From assembly GCA_029864805.1 (NCBI GenBank), contig JAOTSS010000086.1, positions 1 through 5,682 on the forward strand: DNA of 5,682 bases. Direction: 5' to 3'. A program made the position numbers and the translations under genes. Below, in pieces: positions 1 to 5,682 of this stretch (within the stretch, counting starts at the first letter, position 1; every line of letters starts with the position of its first letter). Source of the DNA: Candidatus Nitrosopumilus sp. (lineage in GTDB: Archaea > Thermoproteota > Nitrososphaeria > Nitrososphaerales > Nitrosopumilaceae). The notes below the pieces were generated by a model, which saw only the letters and a program-made list of their open reading frames with translations, was not told the DNA's origin and did no database searches.

Positions 1-1454
1 TGTTAGATTTACTAGATTCCAATTATCTGATATTTTTTGATCGAACAAAAATGACTTTTTGGAAGAAAGGACGTTCATTCAAATATTATTTTGAGAATCT
101 TTCTACAATTCCAGATATTTTAAAATTTAAAGTTTTTGATAGCATAGGCAAAAAAATTATTGGATCATTGGATCAAAGATTTGTAGGGGATTTTGGAGAT
201 TCTGGAAATATTTTTGTGTTAAAAGGTTCACAATGGAGAATTTTAAATGTAGATGAAAAATCTTTCACTGTTAATGTTGAGCCGTTTAGAGGAGGTGGAA
301 TAACTGTTCCATACTGGGAGGGTGAAAGTATACCTATTGACTATAAAACTGCACAAAAGGTAGGGAAATTTCGAAGTAAAGTTAAGAATGGATCACTTGT
401 TCTAAACAATAAACTAATTGAAAAATTAAATTTTGATGTAATTCCTGACGAAAATAATATTGTTATTGAGTCGAATAAATCTCAGGGTTCAATTGTAATT
501 CATTCATGTTTTGGAACTAAAATTAATTCCACTCTGTCGACATTACTTTCTTCATTACTTTCTTCATTACTGGGTTCAATAGTTGATTCACGTTCAGATG
601 GTTATAGAATTGTTTTATCTTCTAGATCACGCATTTCAGAAAAACTTTTCATCGAAGTTCTAAAAGATGACTATGATCTGTATTCAATTATTAGTACATC
701 TTTAACAGGAACTCATAATGTAAATTGGCGTACATGGTGTGTTGCTAAAAAATTTGGAATAGTTGGACGTGGTGCAATCTATGAACGAAAATCAGCTAGG
801 TTTTTGTATGAACGATATTCCAAAACTGCACTTGTGCATGAAGCACTTCGTGAATTATTTCATGATAAGTATGATCTCAAGAATTCAGATGAAATTTTAA
901 AAAAAATTCGTGAGAATGAAATACATATCAGATGGTTAGAAGTTGATCAATTTTCAAAATTAGCAGAACCAGTTTTAGATCATACAACAAAATACTACTC
1001 ATCTCCTGCAAATCTTGATAAAGGAATTCTTGATCTTGTAAAAGCTAGACTCCAGAAAACAAAACACCGCCTAATTTGTGCTAGATGTGGTAAATGGGAA
1101 CAGTTAGTTGAAACTCATCAAGTTAAAAATATCTTGATTTGTCCTTATTGTAAGGGAAGACAAATCACCGCAACTTATCATTCTGATTATGATCTTCCAA
1201 AAATTATCCGAAAGAAACATAAAGGAAAAAAACTGTCTGCTGATGAAAAATATAAGTTTAATCGTGCCTGGAAGGTCTCATCTTTGGTAGAAAATTTTGG
1301 TAAAATTGCTATTACTGTAATGTCCGGATACGGTGTTGGTGCTGATACTGCAGCTAGAATTTTACGAAATATGGTTGATGAGGAATATCTCTTTAAACAA
1401 ATCTATGAAGCTGAAAGACAATATGTTATAACAAGAGGATTTTGGGATTCTTAA
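1..1454 (+). CDS. lhr: Lhr-family ATP-dependent helicase, C-terminal part (5' end outside the window)
   Basis: This is the C-terminal part of a superfamily 2 Lhr-type (large helicase-related) helicase, a cytoplasmic enzyme family that unwinds or remodels nucleic acids in DNA repair or RNA metabolism. The reading frame (codons from position 3) is open to the left edge, and the 16 residues before the ATG at 51 continue the family pattern, so that ATG is internal and the RecA-like motor domains lie upstream. Numbering from that Met, residues 10-78 match the Lhr beta-barrel region (ENLSTIPD, IGSLDQRFVGDFG, FVLKGSQWRIL). Residues 149-162 hold the HSCFGTKIN segment and 223-239 the NVNWRTWCVAKKFGIVG block. 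Residues 343-367 form a CX2C-X17-CX2C zinc ribbon (LICARCGKWE ... LICPYCKGR), and the tail has GYGVGADTAARILR (426-439). The stop interlocks with that of the convergent gene. The family call is strong; whether it acts on DNA or RNA cannot be told here. Confidence 0.9.
   Translation, partial: LDLLDSNYLIFFDRTKMTFWKKGRSFKYYFENLSTIPDILKFKVFDSIGKKIIGSLDQRFVGDFGDSGNIFVLKGSQWRILNVDEKSFTVNVEPFRGGGITVPYWEGESIPIDYKTAQKVGKFRSKVKNGSLVLNNKLIEKLNFDVIPDENNIVIESNKSQGSIVIHSCFGTKINSTLSTLLSSLLSSLLGSIVDSRSDGYRIVLSSRSRISEKLFIEVLKDDYDLYSIISTSLTGTHNVNWRTWCVAKKFGIVGRGAIYERKSARFLYERYSKTALVHEALRELFHDKYDLKNSDEILKKIRENEIHIRWLEVDQFSKLAEPVLDHTTKYYSSPANLDKGILDLVKARLQKTKHRLICARCGKWEQLVETHQVKNILICPYCKGRQITATYHSDYDLPKIIRKKHKGKKLSADEKYKFNRAWKVSSLVENFGKIAITVMSGYGVGADTAARILRNMVDEEYLFKQIYEAERQYVITRGFWDS
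541..576 (+). repeat. 12-bp tandem repeat inside the Lhr gene
   Basis: Two perfect copies of cattactttctt (541-552 and 553-564) are followed by a third that matches at 9 of 12 positions (565-576). The period is a multiple of three, so the repeat encodes LLSS-LLSS-LLGS without breaking the frame. It lies in a leucine/serine segment just after the conserved HSCFGTKIN motif. That segment is probably a natural helix of the family, so the DNA repeat may reflect codon choice or slippage rather than a recent insertion. Confidence 0.6.
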
Positions 1455-2848
1455 TTTTTCTTGGTAATTTTAGAAAATGCACTTAAAAATAATTCAATTC
1501 TACCTTCAAGTCCTGCTTTTGCATTTAATCCTGTTATTGAAACAATTTCTCCTAATTCGCATTTATCAACAAGTCTTGCTTGATTTCTCCATCCTTTAAC
1601 CCAAATTTGACCCGTATCATCTTCTACAAACATCTCTGAAAGTGATATTGATTCTCCAGATTTTGTTTGAACTTCACGTCTTTCAGGAACTTTTAAGATA
1701 ATTGCTTCAATACAGTAATTTCCATCTACTTTGATTTCATTTATTTTTGTTCTGATCTGAGATAATGATGGAATCGATTCATCATCGTCTAATTTTCTTA
1801 CAAATGAATTATCATCAAGTGTAATTGAATTTCCATATATTTTTGATGGCATGCACTCTATTACATCTCCTTCTACACAGATACTAGTTGAATTTGAAAA
1901 ATCACTAACATTGTATAGGTTCCTCTTGTTGTCAACTGCTAAAATCATACTCTTACCATTCTCTGTTGGTGATATAGAAAGAATTCTTGCAATTACTGGT
2001 CCTGCTTCTTTTCCTCCTTCAATATCAATAATTGTTGCATCGTTTCCATGAATTTCTAATCCTTGATTTCCTGATTTGACTTTAACCCCCAGTAATCTTA
2101 CTTTAGCAAACTGTGAGATCATGTTAGGAATAGATGATTCATCTTTTCCCCAAAGAACTACTCTAATCCCGCTTCCATCTTCTCCTTTTAACCTCATTCT
2201 AAGTGCCTTTCCAGGTTGACCTCGAGAATTTGTAAATTTCATTTCGCTGATTACACCATCAATCATGCCTGAAATCACAAGATCCTTTTGTCCTTCTTGT
2301 AATTCACTAATACCTTTTGTAATGGTATCTATAGTTGGAATTTTACTTTGATTATCTGTAGTTTCAATATTAGAACCAGAACCAATGTTTATTGTTGGGG
2401 AACCATCAAGATCCGATTTCACATAAGCTTTAATGATTTTAATTAAATCTCCTGGTTTTAGATTTTCTAAACCTGGTAAATTCGCTTTTTCATCCCATAA
2501 TTTTACACTAGCAGTAGAATTTTCATCGTATACCGTCATTGTTCTAAGATAAAATGGTGAACCATCTTTTCTTGAAAATTGTTTTGCTGGTGAAAGATTC
2601 AAGACTCTTGTTTCTAATGAAATTTCTTTTGCTCCTGCATACAGATCCTTTAAACCCATTTCTACTTTTAATGGCTCAGATAAAGTAACACCATAATCAG
2701 ATGCAATTAAAAACAATGCCCCTTGATCTGTCAAATACCCTGCACCAATCTTTTCTTTTTTAATCTTAATTTGCTCTTCTACATCTTCTTTTGACAGTTC
2801 AGGTTTTTGTTTAAGTAATTTACTCATTAAACTTTCTAATTCTGACAA
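1451..2848 (-). CDS. RPA-like single-stranded DNA-binding protein with about four OB folds
   Basis: This is probably the replication protein A large-subunit-like ssDNA-binding protein, coating single strands during replication, repair and recombination. The 465-residue product has a short helical N-terminal region (residues 1-70, with GAGYLTDQGALFLIASDYGV at 35-54). About four OB-fold-like modules follow: 75-165 (beta-strand pattern ASVKLWDE), 188-277 (RVVLWGKDE), 284-353 (weakest) and 373-462 (IWVKGW). The four cysteines are scattered singly, so the zinc finger found in many archaeal and eukaryotic RPAs is absent. The listed start is TTG. An in-frame TAA lies eight codons upstream with no ATG between, and the first ATG is codon 8 (2825-2827). 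A TATA-like box about 27 bp upstream of the TTG favours leaderless initiation there, but the ATG remains possible. The stop interlocks with the Lhr stop. OB-fold identity is strong; the exact RPA subunit type is less so. Confidence 0.82.
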   Translation of the reverse strand: MSELESLMSKLLKQKPELSKEDVEEQIKIKKEKIGAGYLTDQGALFLIASDYGVTLSEPLKVEMGLKDLYAGAKEISLETRVLNLSPAKQFSRKDGSPFYLRTMTVYDENSTASVKLWDEKANLPGLENLKPGDLIKIIKAYVKSDLDGSPTINIGSGSNIETTDNQSKIPTIDTITKGISELQEGQKDLVISGMIDGVISEMKFTNSRGQPGKALRMRLKGEDGSGIRVVLWGKDESSIPNMISQFAKVRLLGVKVKSGNQGLEIHGNDATIIDIEGGKEAGPVIARILSISPTENGKSMILAVDNKRNLYNVSDFSNSTSICVEGDVIECMPSKIYGNSITLDDNSFVRKLDDDESIPSLSQIRTKINEIKVDGNYCIEAIILKVPERREVQTKSGESISLSEMFVEDDTGQIWVKGWRNQARLVDKCELGEIVSITGLNAKAGLEGRIELFLSAFSKITKKN

Positions 2849-2870
2849 TTCGTTTTTTGTAAACTTAATG

Positions 2871-2888
2871 TATTAATAAAAATTTCAT
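2871..2888 (-). promoter_or_regulatory. Putative promoter (BRE/TATA) of the RPA-like gene
   Basis: On the minus strand the stretch reads atgaaatt (BRE-like, 2881-2888) followed by tttattaata (TATA-like, 2871-2880). The box centre is about 27 bp upstream of the TTG at 2848, the spacing expected between an archaeal TATA box and the transcription start. That would make the mRNA leaderless or nearly so. A second A/T-rich tract, aaaaaatata, near 2895-2904 is an alternative that would give a leader of about 25 nt. In such A/T-rich DNA the assignment is tentative. Confidence 0.45.
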
Positions 2889-3035
2889 TCATTTCTATAT
2901 TTTTTACTTTAAGAAATGATCGCTTTCAACATCTTTTTCTAATATAAAATTCTAAAAAAACTCCTTTAATCTATATTTCTTCATGGCTCTTCATAGAGAA
3001 TTCAATTTTTTTAGTAATCATCTTAATTTGCCTCA

Positions 3036-3050
3036 TTAACTAAATTAATA
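3036..3050 (+). promoter_or_regulatory. Putative TATA box of the ABC exporter operon
   Basis: The A/T-only stretch taaattaata (3041-3050, preceded by ttaac) is centred about 25 bp upstream of the ATG at 3070, the right distance for transcription to begin at or next to the start codon. The only purine-rich element upstream, ggaag at 3051-3055, ends about 14 nt before the ATG, too far for a normal Shine-Dalgarno. An in-frame TAG at 3049-3051 leaves the ATG at 3070 as the only usable upstream start. All this fits leaderless translation. Confidence 0.5.
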
Positions 3051-3069
3051 GGAAGATCGCAGTTTTGTT

Positions 3070-4008
3070 ATGTCCTGCATTGATGTTAGCCATCTGTCCA
3101 AATCATATGGTTCAATTCATGCCGTAAATGATCTTGTATTATCAGTAAAATCAGGAGAAATCTTTGGATTTTTGGGCCCTAACGGTGCTGGAAAATCCAC
3201 TACGATCAAACTTCTTACAACTCTAATTCCACCTTCAAGTGGAATTCTTTCTATTTTAGGCATAGATGCTGTAGCTAATCCTCTTAAAGTTCGTCATAAA
3301 ATAGGCGTTGTTTTACAACAACCAAGCTATGAGCCTACTTTGTCAGTTGAAAAATCTCTTGATAAATATGGAATGATGTGGGATGTTCCAAAAACTGTGC
3401 GTAAAAAAAGAATGGAACAACTTTTGATAGATTTTGATCTTGTAGAAATTAGAAAGAAAAGAAATGAAGATCTTTCAATTGGACAACGAAGAAGAGTTCA
3501 GGTAGCTCGTGAATTTATGCATGATATGGAATTATTATTTTTAGATGAACCCACTGTTGGTTTAGATCCAAGTGCTAGAAGAAAATTGTTAGATTATCTA
3601 AAAAATAAAGTAAAAACAGGATTAACAATTTTCTATACAACTCACATTCTTACCGAAGCTGAATATCTATGTGATAAAATAGCTATAATCAATAAGGGTA
3701 AAATCCTCACAGTAGATTCTCCTGATGCACTAAAGAACATATTTGGAAAAGAAAAAACTATAAAAATTCATTTATTAGAAAAACAAACCAGAATTTCCCC
3801 TCTTCTTTCTGGAATTTCAGATTTTAAAATTAATTATGAGAATGGAACTAATATCATAATTCATTCAGAACAATCTGAATTAGTACTGTTAAAAGTATTG
3901 AAAATACTTAATGATAATGCAATTGAAATTGAAGATCTTTCAGCTGTACCTACAAATCTTGAGGAAATATTTTTAAAAATGATGAGAGACAATGCATCCA
4001 ATAGTTAG
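3070..4008 (+). CDS. ABC transporter ATP-binding protein, DrrA/ABC-2 exporter type
   Basis: This 312-residue protein is the ATPase subunit of an ABC-2 exporter; two copies would bind the cytoplasmic face of the permease encoded next and power export by ATP hydrolysis. All key motifs are visible: A-loop Tyr13, Walker A GPNGAGKST (36-44), Q-loop glutamines (83-84), signature LSIGQ (135-139), Walker B LLFLDEP (155-161) with catalytic Glu160, D-loop GLD (164-166) and H-loop His192. After the nucleotide-binding domain comes an extension (about 225-312) ending in a DLSAVPTNLEEIFLKM-like segment, typical of DrrA-type ATPases. The signature has Ile where LSGGQ has its first Gly, a modest variation. 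The 3' end overlaps the permease by 17 nt, implying one transcript and translational coupling. The family includes drug, lipid and polysaccharide exporters; the substrate here cannot be inferred. Confidence 0.93.
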   Translation: MSCIDVSHLSKSYGSIHAVNDLVLSVKSGEIFGFLGPNGAGKSTTIKLLTTLIPPSSGILSILGIDAVANPLKVRHKIGVVLQQPSYEPTLSVEKSLDKYGMMWDVPKTVRKKRMEQLLIDFDLVEIRKKRNEDLSIGQRRRVQVAREFMHDMELLFLDEPTVGLDPSARRKLLDYLKNKVKTGLTIFYTTHILTEAEYLCDKIAIINKGKILTVDSPDALKNIFGKEKTIKIHLLEKQTRISPLLSGISDFKINYENGTNIIIHSEQSELVLLKVLKILNDNAIEIEDLSAVPTNLEEIFLKMMRDNASNS

Positions 4009-4753
4009 ACTTGTAAACAGAAATCTTACGATTTCTCTTAATCCTGGATTTTTAATTTGGCAGGTTATTTTTCCTTTGATCTATATTTTTGTTGCAGGAT
4101 TTGCGTATGCTCCATTAATTAATAATGTTCCGTTTGGTGCAAAAGATCTTGACTATCCAGCATTTTTAGCATCAGGTATGATCGGATTTAACATCATGAA
4201 TAGTACCCTTGTTTCTGGCATCATTATTTGGAATGATAGAAGGCATGGAATGTTTGAACAAATTATGTCTGGCCCATTTACTAGAAGTCATTATATTCTT
4301 AGTAATATTTGCACTATAGGAATTGTTGGATTAGTAAGTGCGGTTTTGATCGCTCTAGTTGGCTATCCAGTATTTTTTGAATCTGTAGAATTTTCATTAA
4401 TCACTATTCCGATAATTGTTTTTGGTGCTATTACTGGCTCTGTACTATTTGGTTCACTAGCATCAATAATTTCTACTAGGTTACGCTCAAGTGAAGGATT
4501 TAATGTAATCATTAACACGGTTTTTCTGTTTTTTGCATTCGTTAGTACTGCATTTTATCCAGCTGCTGGTGCACCTGAACCTCTAAAATCAGCATTTTAT
4601 CTAAATCCACTTACTTATCTTGTAGATGTAATTAGAGCGGGAATTTTTGGAAATGTAACTGAATTTGTAATAATCGAAATGATGATTCTTGTTGGTATTG
4701 CATCACTGCTATTTGTTGTTGCTTCAAAACTTCTCACAAAATTAGATTTCTAG
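3992..4753 (+). CDS. ABC-2 type transporter permease, DrrB-like
   Basis: This 253-residue integral membrane protein is the permease partner of the preceding ATPase. Six hydrophobic segments are visible at roughly residues 20-40, 57-80, 102-127, 136-160, 171-190 and 224-246, the usual ABC-2 half-transporter arrangement. The cytoplasmic stretch between the second and third segments (WNDRRHGMFEQIMSGPFTRS, 80-99) matches the family's coupling-helix region, and NPLTYLVDVIRAGIFG (205-220) is the conserved ABC-2 motif before the last helix. It begins inside the ATPase gene in another frame, 17 nt before its stop. No clear Shine-Dalgarno precedes the ATG, so initiation probably depends on coupling. 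Length is normal for the family (about 250-270). It probably works as a dimer with two ATPases. The cargo is unknown; no neighbouring gene in the window points to one. Confidence 0.92.
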   Translation: MHPIVRLVNRNLTISLNPGFLIWQVIFPLIYIFVAGFAYAPLINNVPFGAKDLDYPAFLASGMIGFNIMNSTLVSGIIIWNDRRHGMFEQIMSGPFTRSHYILSNICTIGIVGLVSAVLIALVGYPVFFESVEFSLITIPIIVFGAITGSVLFGSLASIISTRLRSSEGFNVIINTVFLFFAFVSTAFYPAAGAPEPLKSAFYLNPLTYLVDVIRAGIFGNVTEFVIIEMMILVGIASLLFVVASKLLTKLDF

Positions 4754-4762
4754 AAAATATAA

Positions 4763-5500
4763 TTAGTTTTTAGACTTTTCATATAATTCATTAACTTTTT
4801 TAACAATATCTAAATTTTGATAATCGACTAAACTCAAATTTGGGATTACACAATGCCCTCCAATAATTCCTGGATACATTTTTGGCCTATTACCTAAATT
4901 TTCATGTATTTCATCTGCAAATTTCCACATCTCATCAAAATTAACACCTTCTTTATCACAAATCATTTTTGTAATCTGAGCATAATTGATTAGCCATCCA
5001 TAATATGTTGTATCAACTAATATTTTTGCAAGTTCTGCAGTTTTGGTTGTAGACATCCAATCTATTTTTTCAAATCTTTTTTTCAAACCTGATTTTATTT
5101 CTGGTTGCATTTGTTTGTCATCTGATGAAATAAATTTTGTATATTTTTTAATATCCTCCAAAAATCTTCTATGTACTCCACGAACTGGTGAAAACAAAAT
5201 TGGTATTGCAGAATTTTTTTGTATATTTTTTGTTGTTCCAGGTTTTACTGTAGAATGAATTAAAACATATTTCAAATCTTTAATCTTGTCAATCCAATTT
5301 AATGTGATATTTACAAATTCTGGCAATTCTCCCGGAATACAAACATGAAGATATTCAGGATTTTTAATCACTATATTTTCAGAATAATTTCTACATTTTG
5401 ATTCTTCAAGATCAATTCCTATGCATTCAAAATTTCTTTCAACAAGTAAATTAAATAACGTCTCTCCCACTTCTCCCATTCCTAATATGATATCTGTCAT
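4763..5500 (-). CDS. Compact NAD-binding protein related to UDP-glucose/UDP-ManNAc dehydrogenases
   Basis: This 245-residue protein appears to be a shortened relative of the nucleotide-sugar dehydrogenases, which oxidise UDP- or GDP-sugars to uronic acids with NAD for surface glycans. It has a Rossmann motif GMGEVG (7-12) with Asp30 at the end of beta-2, a STVKPGTT segment (83-90), an SPVRG segment (104-108, compare SPE), a helical AELAKILVDTTYYGW block (155-169, Lys159 at the catalytic lysine position) and GIIGGHCVIPN (211-221), where Cys217 aligns with the nucleophilic cysteine. Family members usually exceed 400 residues; the C-terminal nucleotide-binding domain is missing. By eye the conserved Asn after the lysine is Asp163, the Asp after the cysteine is Asn221, and the SPE glutamate is Val106. 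The ATG at 5498-5500 is the only good start. It could be a dehydrogenase of an unusual substrate or a catalytically altered paralogue. Confidence 0.65.
   Translation of the reverse strand: MTDIILGMGEVGETLFNLLVERNFECIGIDLEESKCRNYSENIVIKNPEYLHVCIPGELPEFVNITLNWIDKIKDLKYVLIHSTVKPGTTKNIQKNSAIPILFSPVRGVHRRFLEDIKKYTKFISSDDKQMQPEIKSGLKKRFEKIDWMSTTKTAELAKILVDTTYYGWLINYAQITKMICDKEGVNFDEMWKFADEIHENLGNRPKMYPGIIGGHCVIPNLSLVDYQNLDIVKKVNELYEKSKN
4767..4801 (+). terminator. Possible T-rich terminator of the ABC operon
   Basis: Downstream of the permease stop the plus strand carries several T runs: T5 at 4767-4771, T4 near 4775-4778 and T6 at 4796-4801. Archaeal RNA polymerase commonly stops at such tracts without a hairpin, and I see none. 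The tracts lie inside the 3' end of the convergent gene, so the mRNA would end antisense to it. In A/T-rich coding DNA this is weak evidence. Confidence 0.3.
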
Positions 5501-5525
5501 ATGTCTAATTTCAGAAAAACTACCC

Positions 5526-5536
5526 AGTTATATTCA
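5526..5536 (-). promoter_or_regulatory. Putative TATA box of the dehydrogenase-like gene
   Basis: On the minus strand the stretch reads tgaatataact, centred about 31 bp upstream of the ATG at 5500. With archaeal spacing, transcription would start about 5 nt before the start codon, giving a nearly leaderless mRNA. No Shine-Dalgarno is visible between the box and the ATG. The gene could instead be read through from tRNA-Gln upstream. Confidence 0.4.
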
Positions 5537-5542
5537 TGTTAC

Positions 5543-5563
5543 AAAAATATTGTTTTAAAATAA
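5543..5563 (-). terminator. T-rich terminator after tRNA-Gln
   Basis: Just past the tRNA 3' end the minus strand has a T4 run (5560-5557) and a T5 run (5547-5543) separated by A-rich sequence. These are the kind of tracts where archaeal RNA polymerase terminates after tRNA genes. There is no hairpin. The runs lie before the putative TATA box of the next gene, which suits two separate transcripts. Confidence 0.4.
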
Positions 5564-5565
5564 GG

Positions 5566-5638
5566 TAGCCCGGCCCAGACTCGAACTGGGGTCAAAGGCT
5601 TCAAAGGCCTCTATGCTTGACCGCTACACTACCGGGCT
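5566..5638 (-). tRNA. tRNA-Gln (anticodon TTG)
   Basis: A 73-nt cloverleaf can be built by hand on the minus strand. The acceptor stem pairs AGCCCGG with CCGGGCT (7 of 7) and the discriminator is A. The D stem is GTGT/GCAT with two G-T pairs and the loop AGCGGTCAA. The anticodon stem GAGGC/GCCTT closes the loop CTTTGAA, giving anticodon TTG, which reads CAA and, by wobble, CAG. A 4-nt variable loop is followed by the T arm CCCAG-TTCGAGT-CTGGG. The first pair is A1-U72, as is usual for archaeal tRNA-Gln. In archaea this tRNA is normally charged with Glu and amidated by GatDE. No intron is present. CCA is not encoded (the next bases after the discriminator are CCT), so it must be added enzymatically. 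Confidence 0.95.
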
Positions 5639-5682
5639 GCTAAATCGAGCACTTCCATTCCCTTAATGAACTTTTTATCTAA
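5639..5682 (-). promoter_or_regulatory. Upstream region of tRNA-Gln with a possible TATA box
   Basis: The 44 bp upstream of the tRNA contain agataaaaag on the minus strand (5671-5680), centred about 37 bp before the mature 5' end. That would place the transcription start about 10 nt upstream of the tRNA, leaving a short leader for RNase P to remove. The window ends here, so an upstream gene or a better promoter cannot be excluded. Confidence 0.3.

Larger units (their letters stand above)
2849..3069. other. Divergent intergenic spacer
   Basis: This 221-bp, very A/T-rich spacer lies between the starts of the RPA-like gene (-) and the ABC ATPase gene (+). It carries TATA-like boxes for both sides, annotated separately, and several poly-A and poly-T tracts. 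I see no convincing inverted repeat, riboswitch fold or small RNA gene. The only short ORF starting with ATG that I noticed on the plus strand is at 2983-3039 (18 codons), and it has no supporting signal. Confidence 0.6.

Noticed and set aside
51..53. ATG at 51 as the true start of the helicase gene
   Set aside because: The frame stays open to the left edge and the 16 upstream residues continue the Lhr domain, so the Met is internal.
1851..2051. Plus-strand ORF of 66 codons opposite the RPA-like gene
   Set aside because: It lies wholly inside a well-supported minus-strand gene, has no recognisable motif, and its composition is that of an antisense shadow.
2983..3039. Short ORF of 18 codons upstream of the ABC ATPase, considered as a leader peptide
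   Set aside because: A TATA-like box at 3041-3050 places the operon's transcription start downstream of it, and no ribosome-binding site or attenuator-like hairpin is visible.
3051..3055. ggaag as a Shine-Dalgarno for the ABC ATPase
   Set aside because: It ends about 14 nt before the ATG, too far for normal pairing, and would lie outside a leaderless transcript.
2849..3069. Riboswitch, CRISPR or small RNA gene in the divergent spacer
   Set aside because: I found no stable stem pairing, no repeat-spacer pattern and no G/C-rich island of the kind that marks RNA genes in A/T-rich archaea.
5043..5258. Plus-strand ORF of 71 codons opposite the dehydrogenase-like gene
   Set aside because: It is an antisense shadow of a gene with clear family motifs, and I see no promoter or ribosome-binding site for it.

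Overview
This AT-rich window looks like ordinary chromosome of an ammonia-oxidising archaeon of the Nitrosopumilus/Nitrosarchaeum kind (Thaumarchaeota/Nitrososphaerota). The reasons are an archaeal Lhr-type helicase with a zinc ribbon, a long multi-OB-fold RPA-like protein without a zinc finger, A/T-rich TATA-like boxes about 25 bp upstream of start codons with no Shine-Dalgarno (leaderless style), and a tRNA-Gln with an A1-U72 pair and no encoded CCA. The assignment to this group rests on recalled family resemblance, not on a search.

Layout from left to right. At 1-1454 (+) is the C-terminal part of an Lhr-family helicase; its reading frame is open to the window edge, so the ATG at 51 is internal and the helicase core lies outside. 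It converges on an RPA-like ssDNA-binding protein (1451-2848, -), and the two stop codons interlock in a single TTAA. A 221-bp divergent spacer (2849-3069) holds A/T-rich promoters for both sides. Next is a two-gene operon for an ABC-2 (DrrAB-like) exporter: ATPase at 3070-4008 and permease at 3992-4753, overlapping by 17 nt. Nine bases after the permease stop, a compact nucleotide-sugar-dehydrogenase-like protein ends (4763-5500, -). Upstream of it on the same strand is tRNA-Gln(TTG) at 5566-5638.

How the genes relate: Lhr and the RPA-like protein both act on single-stranded nucleic acid, so their tail-to-tail pairing may matter for genome maintenance, although convergent genes are not co-transcribed. 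The ABC genes form one membrane exporter of unknown substrate. The dehydrogenase-like gene is the least conventional: it keeps the Rossmann motif, a Thr, a Lys and a GGHC cysteine of the UDP-glucose/UDP-ManNAc dehydrogenase family, but it lacks the C-terminal nucleotide-binding domain and has altered active-site acids. I found no CRISPR array, insertion sequence, phage gene or defence module, and nothing I would call a new system with confidence.
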